DNA of 64,000 nt from assembly GCF_003253545.1 (NCBI RefSeq), contig NZ_QKYV01000006.1, positions 62,001 to 126,000 of the forward strand, in the 5' to 3' direction. Below the pieces are notes generated by a model. That model was not told the origin of the DNA, did not search any database, and saw nothing but the letters and a program-made list of their open reading frames with translations. The DNA comes from Mesonia algae. GTDB taxonomy: Bacteria; Bacteroidota; Bacteroidia; Flavobacteriales; Flavobacteriaceae. Positions 45,860-55,158 of the stretch are shown here, piece after piece; within the stretch, counting starts at the first letter, position 1, and every line of letters starts with the position of its first letter. Both the position numbers and the translations under genes were made by a program.

Positions 45860-46780
45860 TTACTTCTTAATAATACGTTTGTGATATGTATTTTCATTAG
45901 TATTCACTTTTAAAATATAAGTTCCATTTGCTAAATTGCTTAAGTTTAAAGAGCGGTTAGAATTGGTGAGTTTTTTATTTAAAACTTTTTGCCCTCCCAT
46001 AGATATTATTTCGACGCTATGAATAACTTCATTTTTAGGTGTGTTTAATTTGATGTTATCCTTTACGGGATTTGGATAAACTACAAAAGAATTTTTAGTT
46101 ATAGTATTTGTAGTTAGCTCTTCTTCTGCAAACGTTATGTTATCGTAATAAGCATCACCTCCATAGTTGTTATGAAGCATATTGATACCAGAAATGTCTA
46201 ATTGAGAAAAATTACTTCCGGTATATACTAATTCATTGTCGATATAATATTTTATTTCAGTTGCAGAAATCTCTGCTTTGATATTATACCACTGATTAAT
46301 ATTCCAGGTAATACCATCTAAATAATTAAAATCGTAATCTTCACTTATAATTACATAAATTTGACCTTGGTTTTCTATTCCTACACCCATAACTGGGGTG
46401 AATTCCTCATTTTCAATTCCGTATGCTGTGAATTCAAAATCAGCACCTAATTGTTCAGTTACTAAAACGTCGTAAGAAATTGTCAAATTTTCATAACTCA
46501 ATGGGGTATCTAATGCTTTAGCAGCACCAAAAATAGGTAACCATTGAAAGTCATAATCAGGTTCAAATGCGTTTTTGAATGAAAAGATACCATCTTGGGC
46601 TTGTTCATCAGAAATAACTTGATTAGTTAAAATACCATCACTGCCTTCGGTTACTTCCCATTCATTTTGATTATTTAGATTTCCCAAAGTATAACCTTCA
46701 CTTTCTTCAAATGATATAGTTTGTTGTGAAAAAATACTTTGGCTTATGATTAGTAGGAGTAGTGTAAAAAATCTCTTCAT
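45860..46780 (-). CDS. Secreted protein with T9SS sorting domain
   Basis: A 306-residue secreted protein with a signal peptide (cleavage near SIFSQ, about residue 18). Residues about 20-215 form a beta-rich region with a lectin/LamG-like look (ITWNINQWYNIKAEI and YDNITF). The C-terminal type A sorting domain begins near FVVYPNPV (about 231) and ends in TYHKRIIKK. It may bind carbohydrate at the surface, but this is only inference. It ends at a terminator shared with ettA and is the shortest of three T9SS proteins in the window. Confidence 0.85.
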   Translation of the reverse strand: MKRFFTLLLLIISQSIFSQQTISFEESEGYTLGNLNNQNEWEVTEGSDGILTNQVISDEQAQDGIFSFKNAFEPDYDFQWLPIFGAAKALDTPLSYENLTISYDVLVTEQLGADFEFTAYGIENEEFTPVMGVGIENQGQIYVIISEDYDFNYLDGITWNINQWYNIKAEISATEIKYYIDNELVYTGSNFSQLDISGINMLHNNYGGDAYYDNITFAEEELTTNTITKNSFVVYPNPVKDNIKLNTPKNEVIHSVEIISMGGQKVLNKKLTNSNRSLNLSNLANGTYILKVNTNENTYHKRIIKK

Positions 46781-46819
46781 TATTTGTTTATTTAGGGTGA
46801 AATTTTAGAAAGAATACGA

Positions 46820-47773
46820 TTATTTTCTCTCGATAACTTTTTTAGTGGCTTTGATAATAGCTTCGGCGTTAAGTCCGTATTTATCCATCAATTGTTCTGG
46901 AGTTCCGCTTTCTCCAAAAGTATCTTTGGTGGCTACAAATTCTTGTGGAGTAGGATGGTTTTCAGCTAAAACTCGAGCTACACTTTCTCCTAATCCGCCA
47001 AGGAAATTATGTTCCTCTGCAGTAACTATACAACCTGTTTTCTTTACAGATTTTAAAATAGCCTCATCATCTAAAGGTTTAATCGTATGAATGTTGATTA
47101 CTTCAGCTGTAATTCCTGCTTCTTCTAGTTGTTCTGCAGCTTGAAGTGCTTCCCAAACTAAGTGACCAGTAGCTACAATCGTTACATCATTTCCTTCAGT
47201 TAACTGTACAGCTTTCCCAATTTCAAATGTTCCATTTTCTGGGGTAAAGTTAGCTACTTTTGGTCTTCCAAAACGTAAGTAAACCGGTCCGTCGTGCTTT
47301 GCTATAGCTATGGTAGCTGCTTTGGTTTGATTGTAATCACAAGTATTGATGACAGTCATTCCTGGAAGCATTTTCATTAGTCCAAGATCTTCTAGAATTT
47401 GATGTGTTGCCCCATCTTCTCCTAAAGTTAAACCTGCGTGAGAGGCACAAATTTTTACATTTTTCCCAGAATAGGCTACACTTTGACGAATTTGGTCGTA
47501 CACCCTTCCTGTAGAGAAGTTAGCAAAAGTTCCTGTAAACGGAATTTTTCCTCCAATGGTCATCCCTGCTGCCATCGAAATCATATTAGCTTCAGCAATT
47601 CCTACTTGAAAGAAACGATCGGGGTGATTTTCTTTGAACGCATCCATTTTTAAAGAACCCGTTAAATCTGCACACAAGGCTACTACGTTCTCATTCTTTT
47701 TTCCTAATTCTTCTAATCCTGCTCCAAAACCAGAGCGTGTATCTTTTTTACCTGAATCTGTATATTTTTTCAT
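46820..47773 (-). CDS. Transketolase, C-terminal subunit
   Basis: Second half of a split transketolase of the pentose phosphate pathway, carrying the pyrimidine-binding and C-terminal domains (317 residues). The pyrimidine domain (about 1-165) has RVYDQIRQS and GATHQ. The C-terminal domain (about 175-310) includes INIHTIKPLDDEA and EEHNFLGG. Its partner subunit lies upstream, 19 bases away, on the same strand, so they are certainly co-transcribed. The complex is needed for activity. Confidence 0.94.
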   Translation of the reverse strand: MKKYTDSGKKDTRSGFGAGLEELGKKNENVVALCADLTGSLKMDAFKENHPDRFFQVGIAEANMISMAAGMTIGGKIPFTGTFANFSTGRVYDQIRQSVAYSGKNVKICASHAGLTLGEDGATHQILEDLGLMKMLPGMTVINTCDYNQTKAATIAIAKHDGPVYLRFGRPKVANFTPENGTFEIGKAVQLTEGNDVTIVATGHLVWEALQAAEQLEEAGITAEVINIHTIKPLDDEAILKSVKKTGCIVTAEEHNFLGGLGESVARVLAENHPTPQEFVATKDTFGESGTPEQLMDKYGLNAEAIIKATKKVIERK

Positions 47774-47792
47774 TTTGTGTGTGTTGTGCTGA

Positions 47793-48638
47793 TTAATAAT
47801 CTCCTAGAGTTTCTGCATTTTGAGAAAGACCTGTTTCTAATTGCTCATCGTTAGGAGCTTTACCATGCCAAGCGTGTGTGTGCATCATAAAATCTACACC
47901 ATTACCCATAATTGTATGTAACAAGATACAAACAGGTTTTCCTTTTCCGGTTCTAGATTTTGCTTCTTTTAAACCTTCAATTACTTTGGTAATGTTGTTT
48001 CCTTCTTTTACCTCTAAAACGTCCCAGCCAAATGCTTCAAACTTTTCTTTTACATTTCCTAGCGGAAGAACATTATCTGTACAACCGTCAATCTGCTGTC
48101 CGTTAAGGTCTACCGTAGCAATAAGATTGTCTACTTTATTTCCAGCAGCATACATAATAGCTTCCCAGTTTTGACCTTCTTGTAACTCTCCATCTCCGTG
48201 TAAAGAATAGATAATATGAGAATCTTTATTTAATTTTTTAGCTTCGGCTGCACCAATGGCAACAGACATACCTTGACCTAATGAACCAGAAGCAATTCTA
48301 ATTCCTGGTAAACCTTCGTGGGTAGTTGGATGTCCTTGCAAGCGAGAATCTAAAAGTCTAAACGTGTTAAGTTCCTCTACAGGGAAAAATCCGCTTCTAG
48401 CGAGAACGCTGTAAAATACAGGAGAAATATGACCATTAGAAAGGAAGAAAAGATCTTCGTTATTTCCATCCATGGTAAAATCTGTAGTGTAATCCATCAC
48501 CTCTTGGTAAAGTGCAGTAAAAAATTCGGCACAACCAAGAGAACCTCCTGGGTGACCACTATTTACTTTATGAACTTGCCTAAGAATATCCCTTCTTACT
48601 TGGGTTACAAAATTTTCTAGTTGTTGTGTGTTGGGCAT
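47793..48638 (-). CDS. Transketolase, N-terminal subunit
   Basis: First half of the split transketolase (281 residues), which binds the diphosphate of thiamine. The TPP motif is visible as GDGELQEGQNWEA (about 150-162) with the following N in ATVDLNGQ. The N-terminal segment has HPGGSLG and LSNGH. The length fits a lone N-terminal subunit. A TACTTTTG box at 48667-48674 on the minus strand is a candidate -7 element. Confidence 0.94.
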   Translation of the reverse strand: MPNTQQLENFVTQVRRDILRQVHKVNSGHPGGSLGCAEFFTALYQEVMDYTTDFTMDGNNEDLFFLSNGHISPVFYSVLARSGFFPVEELNTFRLLDSRLQGHPTTHEGLPGIRIASGSLGQGMSVAIGAAEAKKLNKDSHIIYSLHGDGELQEGQNWEAIMYAAGNKVDNLIATVDLNGQQIDGCTDNVLPLGNVKEKFEAFGWDVLEVKEGNNITKVIEGLKEAKSRTGKGKPVCILLHTIMGNGVDFMMHTHAWHGKAPNDEQLETGLSQNAETLGDY

Positions 48639-48666
48639 GATAAAAGTGTTGTTAAATCAATTTCTG

Positions 48667-48674
48667 CAAAAGTA
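48667..48674 (-). promoter_or_regulatory. Candidate -7 box of the transketolase operon
   Basis: TACTTTTG on the minus strand matches TAnnTTTG, about 29 bases before the start codon. The -33 element is not clear. Confidence 0.35.
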
Positions 48675-48810
48675 ACTTTAATTCAAGCCTTTTAAAAGAA
48701 AATTAAGGCTAATTATCAACTAAAAAATGTGAATAAATCTTCAAAAAACCTATTTTATAATTAAATACTTGAAGTTGCTTAATTTTTACAAGCCATTACT
48801 TATAGTTGTT

Positions 48811-48818
48811 TATCTTTG
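48811..48818 (+). promoter_or_regulatory. Candidate -7 box of tgt
   Basis: TATCTTTG is an exact TAnnTTTG match 18 bases before the tgt start codon. No TTG stands at the usual -33 distance. Confidence 0.4.
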
Positions 48819-48836
48819 CCACTTTGAAAAAGAGAT

Positions 48837-49967
48837 ATGGAATTTGATTTATTAGCTAAAGATAGTGGTAGTAAAGCCCGAGCTGGAGAAATAACTACAG
48901 CACACGGAAAAATAGAAACCCCTATTTTTATGCCTGTTGGTACTATTGGTACTGTAAAAGGAGTTCACCAAAGAGAACTTAAAGAAGAAATTAACCCAGA
49001 TATTATTTTGGGAAATACTTATCACCTTTACTTAAGACCCCAAATGGAAGTCTTAAGAAAAGCTGGTGGATTACATAAATTTATGAATTGGGATCGCAAT
49101 ATCTTAACCGATAGTGGTGGTTACCAAGTTTATTCTCTTTCGGCAAACCGAAAGATAAAAGAAGAAGGTGTAAAATTTAAGTCTCATATTGATGGTAGTT
49201 ATCATTTTTTTACGCCTGAAAATGTGATGGATGTTCAACGTACTATTGGTGCAGATATCATCATGGCTTTTGATGAGTGTACACCTTATCCTTGCGATTA
49301 TCGCTATGCAAAACGATCTATGCATATGACGCATCGTTGGTTGGATCGTTGTATGAATCATTTTCATAATACACCACCCCTTTACGGATATGATCAAACT
49401 CTCTTTCCTATTGTGCAAGGGAGTACCTATAAAGATTTAAGACAACAATCTGCCGAATATATTGCTAACGCTGGAGCGGAAGGAAATGCAATAGGTGGAC
49501 TTTCTGTAGGAGAACCTGCTGAAGAAATGTATGCAATGACTGAAGTGGTAACAGCAATTTTACCTGAAGACAAGCCACGTTATCTTATGGGAGTAGGAAC
49601 ACCTATAAATATTTTAGAAAATATAGCATTAGGGGTAGATATGTTCGATTGTGTGATGCCTACTAGAAATGCTAGAAACGGAATGCTTTTTACTGCCCAC
49701 GGAACCATCAATATCAAAAATAAAAAATGGTATGATGACTTTTCACCTATAGATGAAATGGGAATTACTTGGGTTGATACCGAATATTCTAAAGCATATC
49801 TAAAACATTTATTTTCGGTGAATGAAATGCTTGGCAAGCAAATTGCAACCATTCACAATTTAGGATTTTATCTTTGGCTAACTCGAGAGGCTAGAAAACA
49901 CATTATAGCTGGAGATTTTAGAGAATGGAAAGATAAGATGGTTAAACAAATGGATAAAAGATTATAA
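48837..49967 (+). CDS. tgt: tRNA-guanine transglycosylase lacking zinc cysteines
   Basis: Exchanges guanine-34 of tRNAs with GUN anticodons for preQ1 on the way to queuosine. The 376-residue protein has the family fold: TDSGGYQVYSL (Asp92 region), AFDECTPYPCDY, GGLSVGEP, and the nucleophile region DCVMPTRNARNG (Asp271). The usual zinc site CxCxxC is missing: aligned by eye with E. coli Tgt, the three cysteines are Gly309, Thr311 and Asp314, while the histidine is kept at 340 in TIHN. It may fold without zinc. The LptF/LptG gene follows after one base. Confidence 0.9.
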   Translation: MEFDLLAKDSGSKARAGEITTAHGKIETPIFMPVGTIGTVKGVHQRELKEEINPDIILGNTYHLYLRPQMEVLRKAGGLHKFMNWDRNILTDSGGYQVYSLSANRKIKEEGVKFKSHIDGSYHFFTPENVMDVQRTIGADIIMAFDECTPYPCDYRYAKRSMHMTHRWLDRCMNHFHNTPPLYGYDQTLFPIVQGSTYKDLRQQSAEYIANAGAEGNAIGGLSVGEPAEEMYAMTEVVTAILPEDKPRYLMGVGTPINILENIALGVDMFDCVMPTRNARNGMLFTAHGTINIKNKKWYDDFSPIDEMGITWVDTEYSKAYLKHLFSVNEMLGKQIATIHNLGFYLWLTREARKHIIAGDFREWKDKMVKQMDKRL

Positions 49968-49968
49968 T

Positions 49969-51048
49969 TTGAAAATATTAGACTGGTATATTCTTAAACG
50001 CTATTTAGGAACATTTTTTACGTTGCTATTGTTGTTTATTCCTATTGGGATAACGGTAAATCTTGCCGAAAAAATCGACAAAATTTTAGTAAATGAAGTT
50101 CCGTTTTTAGAGGTTTTCTATTACTACATAGACTTTACCATTTACTTTGCGAATTTACTTTTTCCTATATTTTTATTTCTCTCTGTCATATTTTTTACCT
50201 CTAAACTCGCAAATAATACAGAAATTATTGCCTTTTTAAGTTCGGGGGTATCCTTTAATCGATTTCTAAGACCTTACCTTATAGGAGCGACTTTAATTTG
50301 CCTTGGAGCTCTGGTAATGGGGATGTATTTGGCTCCCAGTGCCAGTCAAGGATTTAATGATTTTACCTATAAGTATCTAAAGCATGGAAGAGATGCAGCA
50401 GAAACAAAAGATGTTTTTAAGCAAATAAACGATGATGAGTTTATTTTTGCTACCAATTTTGATCCTAAAAATAAAACCGCAAGTAATTTCACTTTAGAAA
50501 ATTTTAAAGGAAATGTACTTCAATTTAAAATTAGTGCTAGTAGATTAAAGTTTAACGAAAAAGATTCAATTTACACCTTATCTAATTTTGAAAAAAGAAT
50601 CGTAGGAAAGAATTCAGATGATATTTTATTACAGCATAGAAAATTAGATACGGTTTTACCCTTTGAGTTTGGTGAACTTACACCTGTATCTTATATAGCA
50701 GAGACTAAGAATTTTACAGAGCTTAACGAGTTTATAGAGCAAGAAAAGAAAAGAGGTTCTGCTAATATTAACCGTTATAAAGTGGTAGCTTACAAACGTT
50801 GGAGTTTACCTGTTTCAGCTTATATTTTAACCATTATTGCTGTAGCAGTTTCTGCAATGAAGAGAAGAGGAGGGATGGGAGTAAATTTAGCTATAGGAAT
50901 TGCTATTGCCTTTGTATTTGTATTTTTTGATAAAGTATTTGGTACCATGGCAGAGAAATCTACTTTTTCACCGCTTATAGCTGTGTGGTTTCCAAATGTA
51001 TTTTTTGGAGTTCTAGCTATTATCTTGCTAAGAAAAGCAAAACGATAA
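49969..51048 (+). CDS. LptF/LptG-family permease
   Basis: Inner-membrane component of the ABC transporter that extracts lipopolysaccharide from the inner membrane. The 359-residue protein has the family layout: two N-terminal helices, a third and fourth helix near 95-120, a periplasmic beta-jellyroll (about 130-260) and two C-terminal helices. The start codon is TTG at 49969 (MKILDWYILKRYLG), one base after the tgt stop codon; no ATG fits and the sequence opens exactly as homologs do. LptF and LptG cannot be told apart here. Confidence 0.88.
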   Translation: MKILDWYILKRYLGTFFTLLLLFIPIGITVNLAEKIDKILVNEVPFLEVFYYYIDFTIYFANLLFPIFLFLSVIFFTSKLANNTEIIAFLSSGVSFNRFLRPYLIGATLICLGALVMGMYLAPSASQGFNDFTYKYLKHGRDAAETKDVFKQINDDEFIFATNFDPKNKTASNFTLENFKGNVLQFKISASRLKFNEKDSIYTLSNFEKRIVGKNSDDILLQHRKLDTVLPFEFGELTPVSYIAETKNFTELNEFIEQEKKRGSANINRYKVVAYKRWSLPVSAYILTIIAVAVSAMKRRGGMGVNLAIGIAIAFVFVFFDKVFGTMAEKSTFSPLIAVWFPNVFFGVLAIILLRKAKR

Positions 51049-51107
51049 GTAAACGAGTTACTTATTCTTCCGTAAAGAAAAATTCAATTTAAATTAATAA
51101 TTCTTAG

Positions 51108-51140
51108 TTTGATTACACAAGAATAAGTTTTATATATTTG
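51108..51140 (+). promoter_or_regulatory. Candidate promoter of accA
   Basis: TTTG at 51108-51111 and TATATTTG at 51133-51140 with a 21-base spacer match the Bacteroidota housekeeping pattern (TTTG, 19-21 bases, TAnnTTTG). Transcription would start near 51147, giving a short leader of about 27 bases before the accA ATG. Confidence 0.6.
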
Positions 51141-51173
51141 TAGGCTATAAACTAATAAAAGCCATAACCCACT

Positions 51174-52127
51174 ATGGAATACTTAGAATTTGAAGCTCCT
51201 ATTAAAGAGCTACAAGAACAATATAATAAAGCTTGCGCTATAGGTGTAGATAGTGATGTAGATGTAACACAAACGTGCAAGCAAATAGAAAAGAAACTAG
51301 CCTCAACGAAGAAGGAAATATATAAAAACCTTACGGCTTGGCAACGTGTACAGTTGTCACGACACCCTAACAGGCCTTATACATTAGACTATATTAAAGC
51401 TATATGTGGTGAAACATTTTTAGAACTTCACGGTGATAGAAATGTGGCAGACGATAAAGCTATGGTTGGTGGTTTAGGAAAAATTGGGGAACAAAGTTTT
51501 ATGATTATTGGTCAGCAAAAAGGATACAATACTAAAACTAGACAATACCGAAATTTTGGTATGGCAAACCCAGAAGGTTACCGTAAAGCACTACGTTTAA
51601 TGAAATCTGCAGAGAAATTTGATGTTCCTGTAGTCACTTTTATTGATACACCAGGTGCTTATCCAGGCTTAGAAGCAGAAGAGCGCGGCCAAGGAGAAGC
51701 TATTGCTAGAAATATTATTGAAATGACTCGTTTAAAAGTACCCGTTATCGTAGTTGTAATAGGGGAAGGTGCAAGTGGAGGAGCTCTAGGAATTGGTGTT
51801 GGAGATAAAGTAATGATGTTAGAAAATTCTTGGTATTCTGTAATTTCTCCAGAGAACTGTTCTTCTATATTATGGAGAAGTTGGGATCATAAAGAGCAAG
51901 CTGCAGAAGCTTTAAAACTTACTGCTACCGATGCTAAAAAACTAAAAGTTATAGATTCTATCATTAAAGAACCACTAGGTGGTGCTCACAGTAATAGAGA
52001 GGAAATGTTTACTACACTTAAAAAAGTAATTATTGAATCTCATGAGGAGTTGAAAAACTTATCACCAAAAGAATTAGTGGAAAAAAGAATGGAAAAATAT
52101 TCTTCAATGGGGGTTTTCAAAGGCTAA
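51174..52127 (+). CDS. accA: Acetyl-CoA carboxylase carboxyltransferase subunit alpha
   Basis: One of two carboxyltransferase subunits that make malonyl-CoA for fatty-acid synthesis. The 317-residue protein has the alpha-type pattern: N-terminal coiled helix [17 protein letters not shown], a segment with [37 protein letters not shown] and the oxyanion loop [12 protein letters not shown]. The length is normal. It has its own promoter candidate and is followed by a terminator, so it is probably a single-gene transcript. Confidence 0.95.
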   Translation: MEYLEFEAPIKELQEQYNKACAIGVDSDVDVTQTCKQIEKKLASTKKEIYKNLTAWQRVQLSRHPNRPYTLDYIKAICGETFLELHGDRNVADDKAMVGGLGKIGEQSFMIIGQQKGYNTKTRQYRNFGMANPEGYRKALRLMKSAEKFDVPVVTFIDTPGAYPGLEAEERGQGEAIARNIIEMTRLKVPVIVVVIGEGASGGALGIGVGDKVMMLENSWYSVISPENCSSILWRSWDHKEQAAEALKLTATDAKKLKVIDSIIKEPLGGAHSNREEMFTTLKKVIIESHEELKNLSPKELVEKRMEKYSSMGVFKG

Positions 52128-52148
52128 CTCCTTTAAACCTTACTAATA

Positions 52149-52181
52149 CAAAATCCGAAGCTTTTTGTTTCGGATTTTTTT
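52149..52181 (+). terminator. Terminator of accA
   Basis: AAATCCGAA (52151-52159) pairs with TTCGGATTT (52169-52177) around a 9-base loop, followed by T's. It lies 21 bases after the accA stop codon. Confidence 0.85.
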
Positions 52182-52293
52182 GTGGTTATCAACAAAAATA
52201 TTAAGTTATAAACAGGGATATTGTTCATAAGGTGTGAACTATCCTAATCATAAAAAACGAAGTTTTCGTTAACATTTTTTTTACATTCGTACT

Positions 52294-53847
52294 ATGGAGA
52301 AAGTAAAACAAAGTCGAGCATATTCTGCACCTAAAAGTAATATCATTCAATTAGAAAAAGGAAAATTACCTCCTCAGGCAGTTGATTTAGAGGAAGTTGT
52401 AATTGGTGCGATGATGATCGATAAAAAAGGGGTAGATGAAGTAATAGATATTTTACACCCCGATGTTTTCTATAAAGATGCACATAAATATATATTTGAA
52501 GCCATCTTTAAGCTCTTTGAAAATAGTGAGCCAGTCGACTTATTAACGGTTTCTAGTCAGTTAAAGAAAGATGGGAAATTAGAAGTTAGTGGTGGAGATT
52601 ATTATTTAATTCAGTTAACTCAAAAAGTATCGTCATCTGCGCATATCGAGTTTCACGCGAGGATTATTTTACAGAAATACATTCAGCGAAGTTTAATAAA
52701 AATTTCTAGTGAAATTATTGAAGATTCCTATGATGAATCTACAGATGTTTTTGATTTATTAGATAAAGCAGAATCTAAACTTTACGAGGTTACTCAAGGA
52801 AATATTAAACGCTCTTCAGAAACCGCACAAAGTTTAGTAATTCAGGCAAAAAAGAGAATTGAAGATATATCTAATAAAGAAGGGTTAAGTGGAATTCCTT
52901 CAGGTTTTGAAAAACTAGATCAGTTAACTTCAGGATGGCAGCCCAGTGATTTAATTATTGTAGCAGCAAGGCCAGGTATGGGTAAAACAGCTTTAACCTT
53001 ATCGATGGCACGAAATATTGCGGTGGGTCAAAATATACCAGTGGCATTCTTTTCTTGTGAGATGTCATCAGTACAGTTGATTACCCGTTTAATTTCATCA
53101 GAAACTGGACTTTCTTCCGAAAAGCTAAGAACGGGAAATTTAGAAACTCACGAGTGGGAACAACTAAACGTTAAAGTAAAAGGTTTAGAAAAAGCACCTT
53201 TATTTATTGATGATACCCCGTCACTTTCGATTTTTGATTTACGTGCAAAAGCAAGACGTTTAGCTTCTCAACACGGTATTAAATTAATTGTAATTGATTA
53301 TTTGCAGTTAATGACAGCTGGGGGATCTCAAAAAGGCGGAAATAGGGAACAAGAAATTTCTACCATCTCTCGAAATCTAAAAGCTTTAGCAAAAGAATTG
53401 AATATACCTGTAATCGCACTCTCGCAACTATCACGTGCGGTAGAAACTAGGGGAGGAAGCAAGCGTCCATTACTTTCCGATCTAAGGGAATCTGGAGCAA
53501 TCGAGCAAGATGCAGATATTGTTTCGTTTATATACAGGCCAGAATATTATAAAATTGATGAATGGGATGATGAGGAGCAAACTCCAACCGATGGTCAAGC
53601 AGAATTTATTATCGCCAAGCACCGTAATGGTGGTTTAGAAAATATACGTCTTAAGTTTCTTGGTCACCTTGGTAAGTTTGATAATTTAGATCAGTTTGAT
53701 TACCCTTCAGAGATTCCTTCTAAAATGAATCACGACGATAATGAAAATGGAGGGTTTAGTACTCAAAACTTCCCCTCTGCCGAAGACGCATTTGGTTCAT
53801 CATCGCCTAATTTAAGACAAAATGATGAAGATGATGTGCCGTTTTAA
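52294..53847 (+). CDS. dnaB: Replicative DNA helicase
   Basis: Hexameric helicase that unwinds DNA at the replication fork. The 517-residue protein has the N-terminal domain (about 25-130), a linker, and the RecA-like C-terminal domain with Walker A ARPGMGKTA (about 226-234), Walker B VIDYLQLM (about 334-341), ALSQLSRAVE and ESGAIEQDAD. The C-terminal tail (about 480-517) is acidic and low in complexity. A near-match -7 box (TACATTCG) lies about 20 bases before the start codon. Confidence 0.96.
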   Translation: MEKVKQSRAYSAPKSNIIQLEKGKLPPQAVDLEEVVIGAMMIDKKGVDEVIDILHPDVFYKDAHKYIFEAIFKLFENSEPVDLLTVSSQLKKDGKLEVSGGDYYLIQLTQKVSSSAHIEFHARIILQKYIQRSLIKISSEIIEDSYDESTDVFDLLDKAESKLYEVTQGNIKRSSETAQSLVIQAKKRIEDISNKEGLSGIPSGFEKLDQLTSGWQPSDLIIVAARPGMGKTALTLSMARNIAVGQNIPVAFFSCEMSSVQLITRLISSETGLSSEKLRTGNLETHEWEQLNVKVKGLEKAPLFIDDTPSLSIFDLRAKARRLASQHGIKLIVIDYLQLMTAGGSQKGGNREQEISTISRNLKALAKELNIPVIALSQLSRAVETRGGSKRPLLSDLRESGAIEQDADIVSFIYRPEYYKIDEWDDEEQTPTDGQAEFIIAKHRNGGLENIRLKFLGHLGKFDNLDQFDYPSEIPSKMNHDDNENGGFSTQNFPSAEDAFGSSSPNLRQNDEDDVPF

Positions 53848-53895
53848 AAAGATTGATTAACTCTATTTTCTAAATAATTATACTTACTTTTAAGT

Positions 53896-55158
53896 ATGAA
53901 GAAAATACTTTTATTTACTGTTTTATTCTTTGTTCTTTCTATAGAGTCTTATGCATCTTATGTGTTGATTCCTATGGATGCTGATACTCAAAAAAACCAT
54001 TTGAAAGCCTATGGGATTACTTATTGGGTGCTGGCTAAACAGCAAAAAGTAAAGTGGTTACTTAATTATAGGGGAGGATCTTTTTTGATGCCAGATACCG
54101 ATGCTTTGAGAAAAGAATGCCAAATTAGAGGTGTTTCTTTTGAGTTACTGAGTAACGCTAAAGCGGAATCAATTTTAAGTGAAATTGAAAGTCCGTCTCA
54201 GAATATGGATGCAGTAATTTTAGAAAAAGCTCCTAAAATCGCTGTTTATACCCCTAGTGGAAATGCTCCTTGGGATGATGCTGTAACGATGGTTTTAACT
54301 TATGCAGAAATTCCTTACGAAACCATTTATGATAAAGAGGTTTTAGAAGACGAATTGCTCCTTTACGATTGGTTGCATTTACATCACGAAGATTTTACCG
54401 GTCAATACGGTAAATTTTATAAGAGGTACCGAGCTACTCCTTGGTACATTGAAGAAAAGAAAAACGCAGAAGCTTTAGCAAATGAATTAGGTTATCAAAA
54501 AGTATCTGAAGAAAAATTGGCAGTTTCTTTAAAAATTAGAAACTACGTAGTAGGTGGAGGCTTTATGTTTGCTATGTGTAGTGCTACAGATAGTTTTGAT
54601 ATTGCTCTCTCTGCAGAAGGGGTAGATATTTGTGAACCTATGTTTGATGGTGACGCTAGTGATCCTGCTTACCAAAGTAAAATAGACTATTCAAAAACCT
54701 TCGCTTTCACCGATTTTGTTTTAGAGAGAAGTCCTATGGTGTATGAGTTTTCTTCTATTGATATGACCACTAAAAGAAGAATACCAAGAGAAATAGATTA
54801 CTTTACTTTAATGAATTTTTCGGCAAAATGGGACCCTGTGCCTACTATGCTTTGTCAAAATCATACCGCTTTAGTTAAAGGTTTTATGGGACAAACCACT
54901 TCTTTTGATAGACAGACTATCAAATCTAATGTATTGGTCATGGGAGAAAATAAAGCCAATGGTGAGGCTCGTTATATTCACGGAATAAAAGGAAAAGGCT
55001 TTTTTACCTTTTATGGAGGTCACGATCCAGAAGATTACCAACATAAAGTGGGAGATCCAAAAACAGAACTTTCTTTACACCCTACTTCTCCAGGATACCG
55101 TCTTATTTTAAATAACGTTTTATTTCCTGCAGCTAAGAAGAAAAAGCAAAAAACCTAA
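53896..55158 (+). CDS. Secreted protein of unknown function (often named asparagine synthetase B)
   Basis: A 420-residue protein with a signal peptide (cleavage near SYASY, about residue 20). The middle part (about 110-240) resembles a glutamine amidotransferase-like or class I GATase fold with VYTPSGNAPWDDA and a GGGFMFAMCSATDSFD segment. I know of flavobacterial homologs annotated as asparagine synthetase B, but an exported protein without the PP-loop ATP site of that enzyme does not support the name. Many residues in the C-terminal half, such as FYGGHDPED and LHPTSPGYR, look conserved. The gene ends in a 4-base stop overlap with the convergent OmpA gene. Confidence 0.6.
   Translation: MKKILLFTVLFFVLSIESYASYVLIPMDADTQKNHLKAYGITYWVLAKQQKVKWLLNYRGGSFLMPDTDALRKECQIRGVSFELLSNAKAESILSEIESPSQNMDAVILEKAPKIAVYTPSGNAPWDDAVTMVLTYAEIPYETIYDKEVLEDELLLYDWLHLHHEDFTGQYGKFYKRYRATPWYIEEKKNAEALANELGYQKVSEEKLAVSLKIRNYVVGGGFMFAMCSATDSFDIALSAEGVDICEPMFDGDASDPAYQSKIDYSKTFAFTDFVLERSPMVYEFSSIDMTTKRRIPREIDYFTLMNFSAKWDPVPTMLCQNHTALVKGFMGQTTSFDRQTIKSNVLVMGENKANGEARYIHGIKGKGFFTFYGGHDPEDYQHKVGDPKTELSLHPTSPGYRLILNNVLFPAAKKKKQKT

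Noticed and set aside
55155-55158. Four-base overlap of convergent stop codons
   Set aside because: The overlap is real but common in compact bacterial genomes; no special meaning inferred.
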